This document shows positions 1 through 8,032 of a DNA stretch of 64,000 nucleotides, piece after piece. The DNA lies in NCBI GenBank assembly GCA_016875165.1, contig VGSF01000004.1, positions 1 to 64,000 of the forward strand, written 5' to 3'. The notes beneath the pieces were generated by a model. It saw only the letters and a program-made list of their open reading frames with translations, was not told where the DNA came from and made no database searches. The translations under genes and the position numbers were made by a program. Origin of the DNA: Deltaproteobacteria bacterium (GTDB lineage: Bacteria; Desulfobacterota; SM23-61). Each line of letters opens with the position of its first letter. Positions within the stretch are counted from its first letter, which is position 1.

Positions 1-660
1 AGGAGGCGAAGGCCAGGGTAGATGGAGGAGGAACAGTCCAGGGGTACAGGAAACAGGGGCATGGCTTGAGACTCTTTGGCACCAGCAGACGAAAGGGCTG
101 GAAACGGAAAGTTCTTAGCCTAAACCTGCTGTGCCTGTGCTTGCTCCATCTGGTCTGTCGGGGTACGGACGGCGGCACGGTGAGAGAGACATGTGGAGTA
201 AATTGGGGAACCTCTCGGTATCCGTTACTATCAGACCGTAGGACAAAGACCCGCCTGGACGAAACAGATAAGCCAGGGGGAGATACCGAGAAGGGCTCAT
301 GAGGCCGTAGTAAGCGAAGACCCGGTGGGACAACATAACCCTCTGGTGAGCCAAGGGCCTCTGGACGGGAGGGTTCATGGCTAACAACTCCGCTAACAGC
401 TTTGCTGTATTGTCTTGGGGAGTCCAAGACTATAGGAGGTGAGGCCTGGACTTTAGCCGCGTATAAGTCTGCTGTGCCTGATGGGATGCGGGTCTTGCGC
501 TTAAGCTCAGGGGGAGCGGACGAAGGTCTCGGTTGAATTCTCGTTTGAAGCCGTACTGGGGAAAACCCACCGTACGGAATTTTAGAGGGGGAGCAGGAAT
601 CGTAAGGGATGATCTGATGGCCATTTGCCACGATATCGGAAACGATGGATACATTGGAAG
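1..660 (+). ncRNA. Group II intron-like RNA relic, no reverse transcriptase
   Basis: No convincing protein is encoded here; the short open frames on either strand have no recognisable domain. At about 547-580 lies a hairpin shaped like group II intron domain V: an AGC triad at 549-551, a CCGTAC/GTACGG lower stem, a two-base CC bulge, a TGGG/CCCA upper stem and a GAAAA-type loop. The G-rich, stem-forming sequence upstream resembles intron domains I-III by eye. A reverse transcriptase would normally sit in domain IV just before domain V, and none is visible, so this looks ORF-less or deleted. The 5' boundary may lie outside the window. A different structured RNA cannot be excluded. Confidence 0.45.
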
Positions 661-718
661 TCATTGATCTGTACCTTTGCGCGCCTGCTCTCTACTCGAA
701 GCGCTCTGTGGCGATTAA

Positions 719-1198
719 TTATTCAAAATAGCGCATGCTCGATTTTTTGTGCTCCCGCCTGGAAGAAAGGAGTTGATAATCCGTAAGCCCGGTTTCCCGG
801 GAAATTTTCTTGGCCACCCGGCGGCAATCCTTCTGCTTCTGCCCGTGAACCATGGTGTAAAAATTAAAGGGCCACTTAGGCTGGGAAGGACGGAGGTAGC
901 AATGACTGACTGCCGGAAAGGCGGCCATGGCCTGGCTAACCCTTAGAATCCGGTCTTCCGGCACTTTCCAGACCACCATGGCGTTCCCCCGGTAACCGGC
1001 CTTTTGATGGCGCAAAATGGCCCCCAAACGACGTATCAGTCCCCGCTTTATGAAAGAGCGAACCCGTTTCAGGAGGTCTTGCTCTTCCCACCCCAACTGT
1101 TGAGCCAGGGGCGCATAAGGGGTGCGGCAGAGGGGAAGGTCTCCTTGAATCTGGCGGATTAATTTTTTCTCTTCCACTGTAAGTTTATTTTTGTTCAT
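719..1198 (-). CDS. AhbB/NirDL-like siroheme decarboxylase (Lrp/AsnC fold)
   Basis: The 159-residue protein has an Lrp/AsnC-type winged helix at about residues 8-60, followed by a RAM-like domain. The block HCYLRPSQPKWPFNFYTMVHG (about 98-118) and the C-terminal SSMRYF are typical of the AhbA/AhbB/NirDLGH family. That family removes the C12 and C18 acetate carboxyls of siroheme in the alternative heme or heme d1 pathway of sulfate reducers and archaea. No partner subunit or other heme gene is adjacent, so AhbA versus AhbB cannot be settled. It is divergent from nuoA across a 500-bp gap holding an operator-like palindrome. A transcriptional regulator is the alternative, but the Trp/Phe/His block favours the enzyme. 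Confidence 0.72.
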   Translation of the reverse strand: MNKNKLTVEEKKLIRQIQGDLPLCRTPYAPLAQQLGWEEQDLLKRVRSFIKRGLIRRLGAILRHQKAGYRGNAMVVWKVPEDRILRVSQAMAAFPAVSHCYLRPSQPKWPFNFYTMVHGQKQKDCRRVAKKISRETGLTDYQLLSSRREHKKSSMRYFE

Positions 1199-1299
1199 GG
1201 ATAGATTTTTTATTACTTATAACACAGGTTCAAGAATAGCGTCAATGTTAACTAAAATCATCCTGCGCATTTTTATTCGAAATAAAATTAAAAAAAAAC

Positions 1300-1360
1300 T
1301 TGACAAGGTTTCTTATTTTTGTTAATCCAATATACTGAATGATGATTCATTCGGTATATT
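1300..1360 (+). promoter_or_regulatory. Operator-like 32-bp palindrome next to a TTGACA box
   Basis: Positions 1329-1360 form a near-perfect dyad (AATATACTGAAT...ATTCGGTATATT), with 14 of 16 positions pairing. It has TGAATGA-type half-sites like those bound by TetR-family regulators of lipid metabolism. A TTGACA hexamer at 1300-1305 lies just upstream and TATACT (1331-1336) lies inside the dyad, although their 25-bp spacing is too long for one sigma-70 promoter. The site is 341 bp upstream of nuoA and 130 bp upstream of the divergent AhbB-like gene. No regulator gene is adjacent. Confidence 0.45.
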
Positions 1361-1402
1361 TACAGTTGCCTTTTTTGCGTAAGCTTTAATTCTAAATCCC
1401 AT

Positions 1403-1594
1403 GAGGCTCTTGCAAAAGTCATCAAAACCGTCATTCCCGCCCCCGCTTTCGCGAGGGTAAACTTCAGCGGGAATCCAGGGCAGCCTGAAAAACCTAAGTC
1501 CGGGTCGCGCTCGCCCTGTACACCAGGGCGGCGCAGGACTTCGCTTGCCCGGCATGACAATTGAGCGACAGATTTTGAGCCTTGCAAGAACCTC
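1403..1594. repeat. Short inverted-repeat element, CTCTTGCAAAAGT ends, CATTCCCGC core
   Basis: The ends are imperfect inverted repeats (GAGGCTCTTGCAAAAGTC at the left, TTGCAAGAACCTC at the right). The inside is a REP-like palindromic core containing GTCATTCCCGC and GCGGGAATCCAGG. The ends match two other elements in this window (27926-28056 and 59541-59671) whose core is different. It separates the operator-like palindrome from nuoA. No coding capacity is credible. Confidence 0.7.
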
Positions 1595-1700
1595 CCATTA
1601 AATAAATTGGTTGGACAATGGGAACCTGGATTTTTCCTGATGTCTAGGTACCTTTTTTTATGTGCCTCCCAACCTGAACTTTTTAGGGGGATAATGAATA

Positions 1701-2057
1701 ATGATTACTGATTACCTGCCCATTTTAATTTTTTTAGTGGTGGCCGTGGGATTTGCCCTGGTCGTCATATTCCTTTCAGCGATTATCGGCAAACGCAAAA
1801 TAACTCCCCAGAAAATGATTCCTTATGAGTGCGGAATGGATCCCATTGGCCAAGCCCGCAAGCCCTTTTCCGTAAAGTTTTACATCATCGCCATGCTCTT
1901 CATCATCTTCGACATTGAAGCTGTTTTTCTCTACCCCTGGGCCGTGATTTTCAAGGAGCTGAAAATCTTCGGTCTGGTGGAGATGGCCGTCTTTATCGCC
2001 ATCCTCCTCGTGGGCTTCATCTACGTCTGGAAAAAAGGAGCCTTGGAATGGGAATAG
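1701..2057 (+). CDS. nuoA: NADH-quinone oxidoreductase subunit A
   Basis: A membrane subunit of complex I that helps form the quinone-tunnel junction between the peripheral and membrane arms. The 118-residue protein has three predicted helices (about 6-28, 62-84 and 91-111). It carries the family's acidic loop with YECGMDP near residue 43, and [12 protein letters not shown] near 74. ATG 1701 follows AGGGGGATAATG; an ATG six bases earlier runs into a stop at once. It overlaps nuoB by 10 bp and opens the operon. Confidence 0.96.
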   Translation: MITDYLPILIFLVVAVGFALVVIFLSAIIGKRKITPQKMIPYECGMDPIGQARKPFSVKFYIIAMLFIIFDIEAVFLYPWAVIFKELKIFGLVEMAVFIAILLVGFIYVWKKGALEWE

Positions 2058-2524
2058 AAACTCATCTGGGAAATAACGTCGCCACCGCTTCTCTGGAAAA
2101 GTTAGTCAACTGGGCCAGGAAATCCTCTCTCTGGCCGGCGGGATTCGGGCTGGCCTGCTGCGCCCTGGAGATGATTAATGTTGCCGCCGCCCGGTATGAC
2201 CTGGCCCGCTTCGGCATGGAAGTTTTCCGTCCCTCTCCCCGGCAGGCCGACCTGTTGATCATCTCCGGAACGGTGACCAAAAAGATGCTGCCGGCAGTGG
2301 TGAGAATATACGAGCAGATGCCCGAGCCCAAATGGGTGATCGCTATGGGGGCCTGCGCTTCCAGCGGCGGGATCTTCGACACATACGCCACGGTCCAGGG
2401 GATCGACCAGTATCTGCCGGTGGATGTCTATATCCCCGGATGCCCTCCCCGTCCCGAGGCCCTGCTCTATGGAATTATAAAACTTCACGAGAAGATCAGC
2501 CAAGAAAAGCTGACGGAAAGGTAA
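2048..2524 (+). CDS. nuoB: NADH-quinone oxidoreductase subunit B (cluster N2)
   Basis: Peripheral-arm subunit that binds [4Fe-4S] cluster N2, the last electron carrier before quinone. The 158-residue product has all four cysteine ligands: the tandem pair in GLACCALEM (about 36-37), one in GACASSGG (about 101), and one in [11 protein letters not shown] (about 131). The start overlaps the end of nuoA, implying translational coupling, and nuoC starts 6 bp after its stop. The length is normal for bacterial NuoB. Confidence 0.97.
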   Translation: MGIETHLGNNVATASLEKLVNWARKSSLWPAGFGLACCALEMINVAAARYDLARFGMEVFRPSPRQADLLIISGTVTKKMLPAVVRIYEQMPEPKWVIAMGACASSGGIFDTYATVQGIDQYLPVDVYIPGCPPRPEALLYGIIKLHEKISQEKLTER

Positions 2525-2530
2525 TCGACC

Positions 2531-2986
2531 ATGGATCTGGAAGTCCTAACCAGCAAAGTGCAAAAAAAATTCCTGGAATCCGTTCTTGGCGCTTCATCTT
2601 TTAGGGGAGAAAACACCTTAATCCTTCGGGTGGAGGATATTCTCCCCATCTGTCGTTTTTTGCACGATGACCCCGAGCTTTCCTATGATTATCTGACCGA
2701 CCTGTGCGGCGTGGATTTTTATCCCAGCGAGCCCCGTTTCGAGGTCATCTATCATCTATGCGCGATGAAAACCAGAAGCCGGCTGCGCCTGAAAACTTCC
2801 CTGCCCGGAACGGCCCCGCATTTAACTTCCGTTGTATCTGTCTGGAAGGGAGCTGATTGGATGGAGCGCGAAGTTTTTGACATGTTCGGCATCAAGTTCG
2901 ATGGACACCCTGACCTGAGGCGGATCCTGCTTACCCCGGATTGGGAAGGGTACCCTTTACGTAAAGACTATCCGCTCAGAGGGTAA
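2531..2986 (+). CDS. nuoC: NADH-quinone oxidoreductase subunit C
   Basis: A 30-kDa-type subunit that, with NuoD, builds the quinone-reducing module; it binds no cofactor. The 151-residue protein has the Complex1_30kDa region, with YLTDLCGVDFYP near 54 and the signature EREVFDMFGIKF near 114, followed by RRILLTPDWEG. NuoC and NuoD are separate genes here, not fused as in Escherichia coli. The spacing to nuoD is 21-27 bp. Confidence 0.96.
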   Translation: MDLEVLTSKVQKKFLESVLGASSFRGENTLILRVEDILPICRFLHDDPELSYDYLTDLCGVDFYPSEPRFEVIYHLCAMKTRSRLRLKTSLPGTAPHLTSVVSVWKGADWMEREVFDMFGIKFDGHPDLRRILLTPDWEGYPLRKDYPLRG

Positions 2987-3007
2987 AACCCCTGGCGACG
3001 GAGAAAA

Positions 3008-4186
3008 GTGGAAATGGCTAAAACGGACACGATGATCATTAACATGGGGCCCCAGCACCCCAGCACTCACGGCGTTTTGCGGGTCATCCTGGAGCTCGAC
3101 GGCGAAGTAGTGGTCAAGGCCACCCCGGACATCGGCTTTCTCCACCGGGGGCTGGAAAAGCTGGCTGAGAGCAAGACCTACCACCAGTGCATTACCTTAA
3201 CCGACCGCCTGGATTACGTGGCCGGCATGACCAACAACCTGGCCTACGTTCTGGCGGTGGAAAAACTTATCGGGACCGAAGCTCCGCCGCGGGCCCAGGC
3301 TATCCGGGTTTTACTATCTGAATTACAGCGGATTGCCAGCCACCTTTTCTTCTTGGGGACGCATGCCCATGACATTGGAGCCATGACCCCGCTCTTTTAC
3401 GCGCTTAGGGAACGGGACGAAATTATGTTCATGTTCGAAATGGTTTGCGGCTCGCGTCTGACGCCCTCTTACTTTCGGGTTGGGGGTCTTGTTCAGGACT
3501 TGCCGGAAGAATTTGAAGCCAAGTGCCGGGAGTTCATCCGGACCTTTCCTTCCCACGTGGATGAATACGAAACCCTCCTGACCAGGAATAAAATATGGAT
3601 GCGGCGCACCCAGGGGGTCGGAGCCATCTCCGGGGAGGAAGCCATTAATTATGGGTTGAGCGGCCCGATTCTTCGAGCTTCGAACGTGAACTGGGATTTG
3701 CGTAAGGCCATGCCTTACTGTGGATACGAATCCTATGATTTCATCGTTCCCACGGGTAAAAATGGCGATGTGTACGACCGGTACCTGGTAAGACTCATGG
3801 AAATGCGGCAGTCCAACGAAATCATCCGCCAGGTTTTAGACAGAATGCCCGGCGGGAAAGTGCTGGTGGACGACCCCAGAGTGGTTTACCCTCCCAGGGC
3901 AAAAGTCCAGGAAAGTATTGAGGCCATGATTCATCACTTCCACATCGCCAGCGAGGGGTTTCCGGTTCCCCGGGGGGAAGTTTACGCCAGCATCGAATCC
4001 CCCAAGGGGGAATTGGGATTTTATCTGTTAAGCGATGGCAGCAACAAGCCCTTCCGCTTCCGGGTGCGGCCGCCATCTTTTATCAACTTGAGCGCTCTCC
4101 CTACAATGGTTGAAGGGCGGTTGATAGCCGATGTAGTAGCTGTCATCGGGTCCATTGATATTGTCCTGGCTGAAGTAGACCGTTGA
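3008..4186 (+). CDS. nuoD: NADH-quinone oxidoreductase subunit D
   Basis: A 49-kDa-type subunit homologous to [NiFe] hydrogenase large subunits but without the nickel-binding cysteines; it shapes the quinone site together with NuoB. The sequence shows MGPQHPSTHGVLR near residue 13 and the quinone-tunnel His/Tyr region, and ends ...VDR as usual. The frame opens with GTG at 3008, with ATG at 3014 two codons later. Both lie behind GGAG at 3000-3003, and ATG 3014 has the better spacing. The length, 390-392 residues, is typical. Confidence 0.96.
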   Translation: MEMAKTDTMIINMGPQHPSTHGVLRVILELDGEVVVKATPDIGFLHRGLEKLAESKTYHQCITLTDRLDYVAGMTNNLAYVLAVEKLIGTEAPPRAQAIRVLLSELQRIASHLFFLGTHAHDIGAMTPLFYALRERDEIMFMFEMVCGSRLTPSYFRVGGLVQDLPEEFEAKCREFIRTFPSHVDEYETLLTRNKIWMRRTQGVGAISGEEAINYGLSGPILRASNVNWDLRKAMPYCGYESYDFIVPTGKNGDVYDRYLVRLMEMRQSNEIIRQVLDRMPGGKVLVDDPRVVYPPRAKVQESIEAMIHHFHIASEGFPVPRGEVYASIESPKGELGFYLLSDGSNKPFRFRVRPPSFINLSALPTMVEGRLIADVVAVIGSIDIVLAEVDR

Positions 4187-4202
4187 TCTCCGAGGCTCTG
4201 CC

Positions 4203-4547
4203 ATGATGCTTAAGCAAATCGTGGATAAATTAGGGCTTAAACCCCTTTCCGCTCTGTCCAGGCTCTCGGCAGAAATTACGGGCGGTTATGTCAGCGACCT
4301 TTTAAGCGACGTGATGGCCAATGCCAAAGCCGGCGACCTGTGGGTCACCCTGCAAACGCACCAGAACATAGTGGCTGTAGCCAGCCTGAAAGAGATTGCC
4401 GGCATCATTCTCATCGGCGGGAGGGAGCCGGAAAAGCAAACCCTAACCAAGGCGGACGCGGAAAATATTCCCCTTCTTCTCACCGACCTTCCGGCCTTTG
4501 AAGTGGTCGGGAAACTTTACCAGATGGGGATTTCAGGGCGGAGATGA
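4203..4547 (+). CDS. DRTGG-domain protein inside the nuo operon
   Basis: A 114-residue DRTGG-like domain protein with the core ITGGYVSDLLSDVMAN (about 22-37) and LLLTDLPAFEVVGKLY near the C-terminus. DRTGG domains are widespread, have no settled biochemical function, and are known in operons of multimeric [FeFe] hydrogenases beside anti-sigma-like ATPases and PHP proteins. Here it sits between nuoD and the NuoE/F/G module. The next gene probably starts within 14 bp of its stop. A second, diverged DRTGG gene is at 18856. It may help assemble or regulate the input module, but that is inference. Confidence 0.8.
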   Translation: MMLKQIVDKLGLKPLSALSRLSAEITGGYVSDLLSDVMANAKAGDLWVTLQTHQNIVAVASLKEIAGIILIGGREPEKQTLTKADAENIPLLLTDLPAFEVVGKLYQMGISGRR

Positions 4548-4560
4548 GCGGGTTAGCTCT

Positions 4561-5103
4561 GTGCAGGATCTTTCGCTACACATTCTGGACATAGTGGAAA
4601 ATTCCTTGGCAGCAGGAGCGAAACTGGTGGAAATCCGCCTGGAAGAGGATTTGCGGGAAGACCGGATGACCATAGAAATCGTGGATAACGGTTGCGGGAT
4701 GGATGAAGAAATGATCCAGCGCGCCCTTGATCCTTTTTTCACCACCAAAACTGTCCGGCGCGTGGGGCTGGGGCTGCCCTTGCTTAGCGAAGCTTGCCGG
4801 ATCAGCAATGGCCAGCTTTGCCTGCAATCCTCCCCTGGACAGGGCACCAAAGTGCGGGCTACGTTTCAACATAGCCACATCGACCGCCAGCCCCTAGGCA
4901 ATATGGGCGATACTTTAATCACGTTGATCGTGGGGCACCCCGAAGTGGATCTCTTCTATGGGCATCGTAAGGACGGAGCTTCTTTTTCCCTGGACACCAG
5001 GGAGATCAAGGGCGCCCTGGGCGATGTGCCCTTGAATGAACCCCGGGTGGTTTCGGCTTTACGCAGACACATCCTGGCTGGTCTGGAAGAGTTGGCCGCT
5101 TGA
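4561..5103 (+). CDS. GHKL-type ATP-binding protein (histidine-kinase-like ATPase domain)
   Basis: A stand-alone HATPase_c domain of about 180 residues. The N-box helix contains DIVENSLAAGA, the G1 box is DNGCGM, and the G2 box is RVGLGLPLL. No phosphoacceptor His domain or membrane segment is present, so it is not a classical sensor kinase. The frame is open from an ATG at 4498, but that overlaps the DRTGG gene by 50 bp. GTG 4561, just before the conserved VQDLSLHILDIVENS, is a more natural start. Pairing with a DRTGG gene is a known arrangement in hydrogenase operons; the ligand or target is unknown. Confidence 0.75.
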   Translation: MQDLSLHILDIVENSLAAGAKLVEIRLEEDLREDRMTIEIVDNGCGMDEEMIQRALDPFFTTKTVRRVGLGLPLLSEACRISNGQLCLQSSPGQGTKVRATFQHSHIDRQPLGNMGDTLITLIVGHPEVDLFYGHRKDGASFSLDTREIKGALGDVPLNEPRVVSALRRHILAGLEELAA

Positions 5104-5139
5104 GGAAAGAAGGATCATGATCAAGGAGAGGCATAGACT

Positions 5140-5643
5140 ATGAACGAGGAAAAAAGCCGGGCAGAAACTTCCTCCGGCAAGATCCCCCCGGAGCAGTGGA
5201 AGAAGATCGACGCGATCATCGAGAGGTATAAGCATAAACAGGGAACCCTGATCCCTGTTCTCAAGGAGACTCAGGAGATAACCGGGTTTCTGCCGCTGGA
5301 GGTCCAGCACTACATTGCCGAGGGCATGAAGCTGCACCCCAGCCAGATTTACGGGGTGGTCACCTTTTATTCTCTCTTCACCATGACCCCCCGGGGAAAA
5401 CACACCATCCGCGTCTGCCTGGGCACAGCCTGTTATGTGCGCGGCGGGCAAGCGATTCTGGATCTGTTACGCAAAGAATTTAACGTGGATGTGAACCAGA
5501 CCACTCCGGATCTTCGCTACACTCTGGAAGTGATCAACTGCCCGGGAACATGTGGCCTGGCGCCGGTGCTGTGCGTTAACGATGACGTCCATGGCGTTCC
5601 GGAACCAGCCAGGGCCCTGGAAATTATCAAGGATTACACATAA
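5140..5643 (+). CDS. nuoE: NuoE/HndA-like [2Fe-2S] subunit
   Basis: A thioredoxin-fold [2Fe-2S] protein of the 24-kDa family that passes electrons in the NADH module. The cysteine ligands are CLGTAC (about 88-93) and INCPGTCG (about 129-134). It is followed by a HndB-like ferredoxin and a NuoF with extra ferredoxin domains. That order matches NADP-reducing or bifurcating hydrogenases (HndABC, HydCB) as well as complex I. The start at 5140 follows AAGGAGAGGCATAGACT. The length (167 residues) is normal. Confidence 0.92.
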   Translation: MNEEKSRAETSSGKIPPEQWKKIDAIIERYKHKQGTLIPVLKETQEITGFLPLEVQHYIAEGMKLHPSQIYGVVTFYSLFTMTPRGKHTIRVCLGTACYVRGGQAILDLLRKEFNVDVNQTTPDLRYTLEVINCPGTCGLAPVLCVNDDVHGVPEPARALEIIKDYT

Positions 5644-5673
5644 ACCCTCTGCTCCTCAGGGAGGAATTAACCA

Positions 5674-6057
5674 ATGGCTAAGTTATCCATCGAAGATCTG
5701 AAAAAAATCAAAGAATCCGTTCAGGCAGGGGTCACTCTGCGCGAGGGGGGGTACCGGGCCAAGGTCAACATCCACATGGGCACCTGCGGCATCGCTTCCG
5801 GGGCCCGGGCAGTCATGACCACGATCATGGATGAGATCGAAAAACGGGACCTCAAGGATGTCATCCTGACAACCTCCGGATGCGCAGGGCTATGCAGCCG
5901 GGAACCTATGATTACAGTAGAACTCCTTGGGGCTGCACCCGTGAAATATGTCGATCTGACCCCCGAAAAAATGCGGGAGATCTTCTCCGAGCACGTCCTC
6001 GGCGGGAAGATAGTGGAAAAATACGCCCTGGCCGTGGGTAGCGAAACGACGTTTTAA
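5674..6057 (+). CDS. HndB-like thioredoxin-fold [2Fe-2S] ferredoxin
   Basis: A 127-residue protein with GTCGIASGAR near residue 37 and TSGCAGLCSREP near 70, the cysteine pattern of the small [2Fe-2S] subunit HndB of Desulfovibrio NADP-reducing hydrogenase. Standard E. coli-type nuo operons lack it. Its position between nuoE and nuoF supports a hydrogenase-derived electron-input module. RBS GGGAGGAATTAACC precedes the ATG. An extra electron entry or exit site for a soluble partner is plausible but not shown. Confidence 0.85.
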   Translation: MAKLSIEDLKKIKESVQAGVTLREGGYRAKVNIHMGTCGIASGARAVMTTIMDEIEKRDLKDVILTTSGCAGLCSREPMITVELLGAAPVKYVDLTPEKMREIFSEHVLGGKIVEKYALAVGSETTF

Positions 6058-6075
6058 GAGTGCGGGAGGTAATCA

Positions 6076-7869
6076 ATGGCCATGAAAGTTTTTCGGTCCC
6101 ACCTGCTCATCTGCGCAGGGACAGCCTGCGTTTCCTGTGGGGCCTTCAAAGTTCGGGAGCGTCTGGAGAAAGAGCTTAAGGACCGGGGACTCGCCGAAGA
6201 AGTGAAAGTCGTGATCACGGGCTGCAACGGCTTTTGCGCCGAAGGCCCGATCATCGTGGTTTACCCTGAAGGGATATTCTACGGAAAGCTGAAACCGGAA
6301 GACATGCCCCTGCTCGTGGAAGAGCATATCCTCAAAGGCCGCCCGGTTCCCAAGCTTTTTTATAAAGAACCCATCAAAAAAGAAATCGTTCCCCTTCTGA
6401 AAGATATTCCGTTCTTCGGCCTGCAAGTTCTGCGTGTACTGCGCAACCGCGGATTGATCGACCCCGAGAATATCGACGAGTACATCGCCAAGGATGGATA
6501 CGCGGCCCTGCACAAGGCCATAACCCAGATGACCCCGGAGCAGATTATCGCCGAGATGAAAGAATCGGGCCTGCGCGGCCGGGGGGGGGCGGGTTTCCCC
6601 ACAGGAGACAAATGGGAGGAAGCCAGAAGATTCAAGCGCTTGCCCAAGTATGTAATCTGTAACGGCGACGAAGGCGACCCCGGAGCCTTCATGGACCGCT
6701 CCATACTGGAAGCCGATCCCCATGCGGTCCTCGAGGGCATGGCCATCTGCGCCAAAGCCATTGATTCCAACGAAGGTTATCTTTACGTCCGCGCCGAGTA
6801 TCCTCTGGCCATCAAACGTTTGAACCAGGCCATTGAGCAGGCCAGAAGCTATGGCCTGCTGGGAAAGGATATCTTCGGAACGGGGTTTGATTTTGATGCT
6901 TTTGTCTATCCCGGAGCAGGAGCCTTTGTTTGCGGCGAATCAACGGCCCTGATGTTTTCCCTGGAAGGGAAGAGGGGAATGCCCAGGGCCAAACCTCCCC
7001 GCTCGGCCGAAGCCGGCCTCTGGGGCCAGCCCACGGTTTTAAACAACGTGGAAACTTTTGCCAACGTCCCCCAGATCCTCCTGAAAGGGGCCACGTGGTT
7101 CAACAGCCTGGGCACGGAGAAGAGCAAGGGAACCAAGGTTTTTTCCCTGGCCGGGTCTATAAATAATATCGGCCTGGTGGAGGTCCCCATGGGCATTACT
7201 CTCCGTTCGATAGTTTATGACATCGGGGAAGGGATCAAAGACAAGAAAAAGTTCAAGGCTGCCCAACTGGGAGGGCCGTCCGGCGGGTTTGTCCCCGAAA
7301 ACCTTCTGGATACGCCGGTAGATTACGAATCTCTTGAGGCTACAGGAGCGATCATGGGCTCCGGCGGGATAGTCATCTGCGACGAATCCACCTGCATGGT
7401 GGACTCGGCCCGATTCTTCACCAACTTCTGCGTGGAGGAATCCTGCGGGAAATGCGTGCCCTGCCGGATCGGGTTGATGGTCATGCTCCGCAAACTGGAA
7501 GATATCGGCGAGGGAAAAGGCCAGGAAGGAGACGTGGAGTTCATGGAAGACCTGGGCCAGCATATAGTGAGAATGTCCCATTGCGGGCTCGGGCAATCGG
7601 CTCCCAATCCCATCCTCTCCACGATCCGCCATTTCCGTGATGAATATGACGAACACATCCGGGAAAAACGGTGTAGATCCCTGGTCTGCACACACTTGAT
7701 CCGTTTCCAGGTGAACGAGGAGAAGTGCAAGATGTGCGGGCTTTGTTTGAAGGCCTGCCCGGTTAGCGCAATTACCTGGGAAAAAAAGCAGCCGGCCAAA
7801 ATAATCAAAGATCTTTGCACCAAGTGCAAGTCCTGTATCCGGGTTTGCAAGTTCTGGGCGATTGAGTAA
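6076..7869 (+). CDS. nuoF: NuoF/HndC-like flavoprotein with added ferredoxin domains
   Basis: NADH-binding, FMN-containing subunit of 597 residues, about 150 longer than minimal NuoF. The domains in order are: an N-terminal thioredoxin-like [2Fe-2S] domain (CAGTACVSCG near 13, GCNGFCAEGP near 54); the flavin/NADH domain with GLRGRGGAGFPTGDKW near 160 and NGDEGDPGAF near 196; the N3 cluster region ESCGKCVPCRIG near 455; and a C-terminal 2[4Fe-4S] ferredoxin (CKMCGLCLKACP, CTKCKSCIRVC). This is the architecture of HydB/HndC. NAD(H) or NADP(H) as partner cannot be decided by eye. Confidence 0.93.
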   Translation: MAMKVFRSHLLICAGTACVSCGAFKVRERLEKELKDRGLAEEVKVVITGCNGFCAEGPIIVVYPEGIFYGKLKPEDMPLLVEEHILKGRPVPKLFYKEPIKKEIVPLLKDIPFFGLQVLRVLRNRGLIDPENIDEYIAKDGYAALHKAITQMTPEQIIAEMKESGLRGRGGAGFPTGDKWEEARRFKRLPKYVICNGDEGDPGAFMDRSILEADPHAVLEGMAICAKAIDSNEGYLYVRAEYPLAIKRLNQAIEQARSYGLLGKDIFGTGFDFDAFVYPGAGAFVCGESTALMFSLEGKRGMPRAKPPRSAEAGLWGQPTVLNNVETFANVPQILLKGATWFNSLGTEKSKGTKVFSLAGSINNIGLVEVPMGITLRSIVYDIGEGIKDKKKFKAAQLGGPSGGFVPENLLDTPVDYESLEATGAIMGSGGIVICDESTCMVDSARFFTNFCVEESCGKCVPCRIGLMVMLRKLEDIGEGKGQEGDVEFMEDLGQHIVRMSHCGLGQSAPNPILSTIRHFRDEYDEHIREKRCRSLVCTHLIRFQVNEEKCKMCGLCLKACPVSAITWEKKQPAKIIKDLCTKCKSCIRVCKFWAIE

Positions 7870-7874
7870 ATATA

Positions 7875-8008
7875 TTTCACCGCAGAGCACGCGGAGTGCG
7901 CAGAGAAATTAAAAAAATAAAAAGAAGCTTAAAGATCCCGGGAACAATTATTTTTTGGGTTTTAAATTTAATTCTTTCTCCGCGATCTCTGCGCTCTCTA
8001 CGGTGAAA
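7875..8008. repeat. Inverted repeat (TTCACCGCAGAG ends) between nuoF and nuoG
   Basis: TTCACCGCAGAGCACGCGGAG at the left faces CTCTGCGCTCTCTACGGTGAA at the right, around an A/T-rich centre. Related CACCGCAGAG...CTCTGCGGTGAA pieces recur at 31699-31771, 27463-27495 and 28100-28120. It occupies almost the whole nuoF-nuoG gap inside the operon. Confidence 0.65.
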
Positions 8009-8032
8009 TTTTTTGATTAAAACGAGGAAACG

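Noticed and set aside
7039-7890. Long minus-strand open frame over nuoF
   Set aside because: Codon periodicity and full domain content support nuoF on the plus strand; the antisense frame has no recognisable family.
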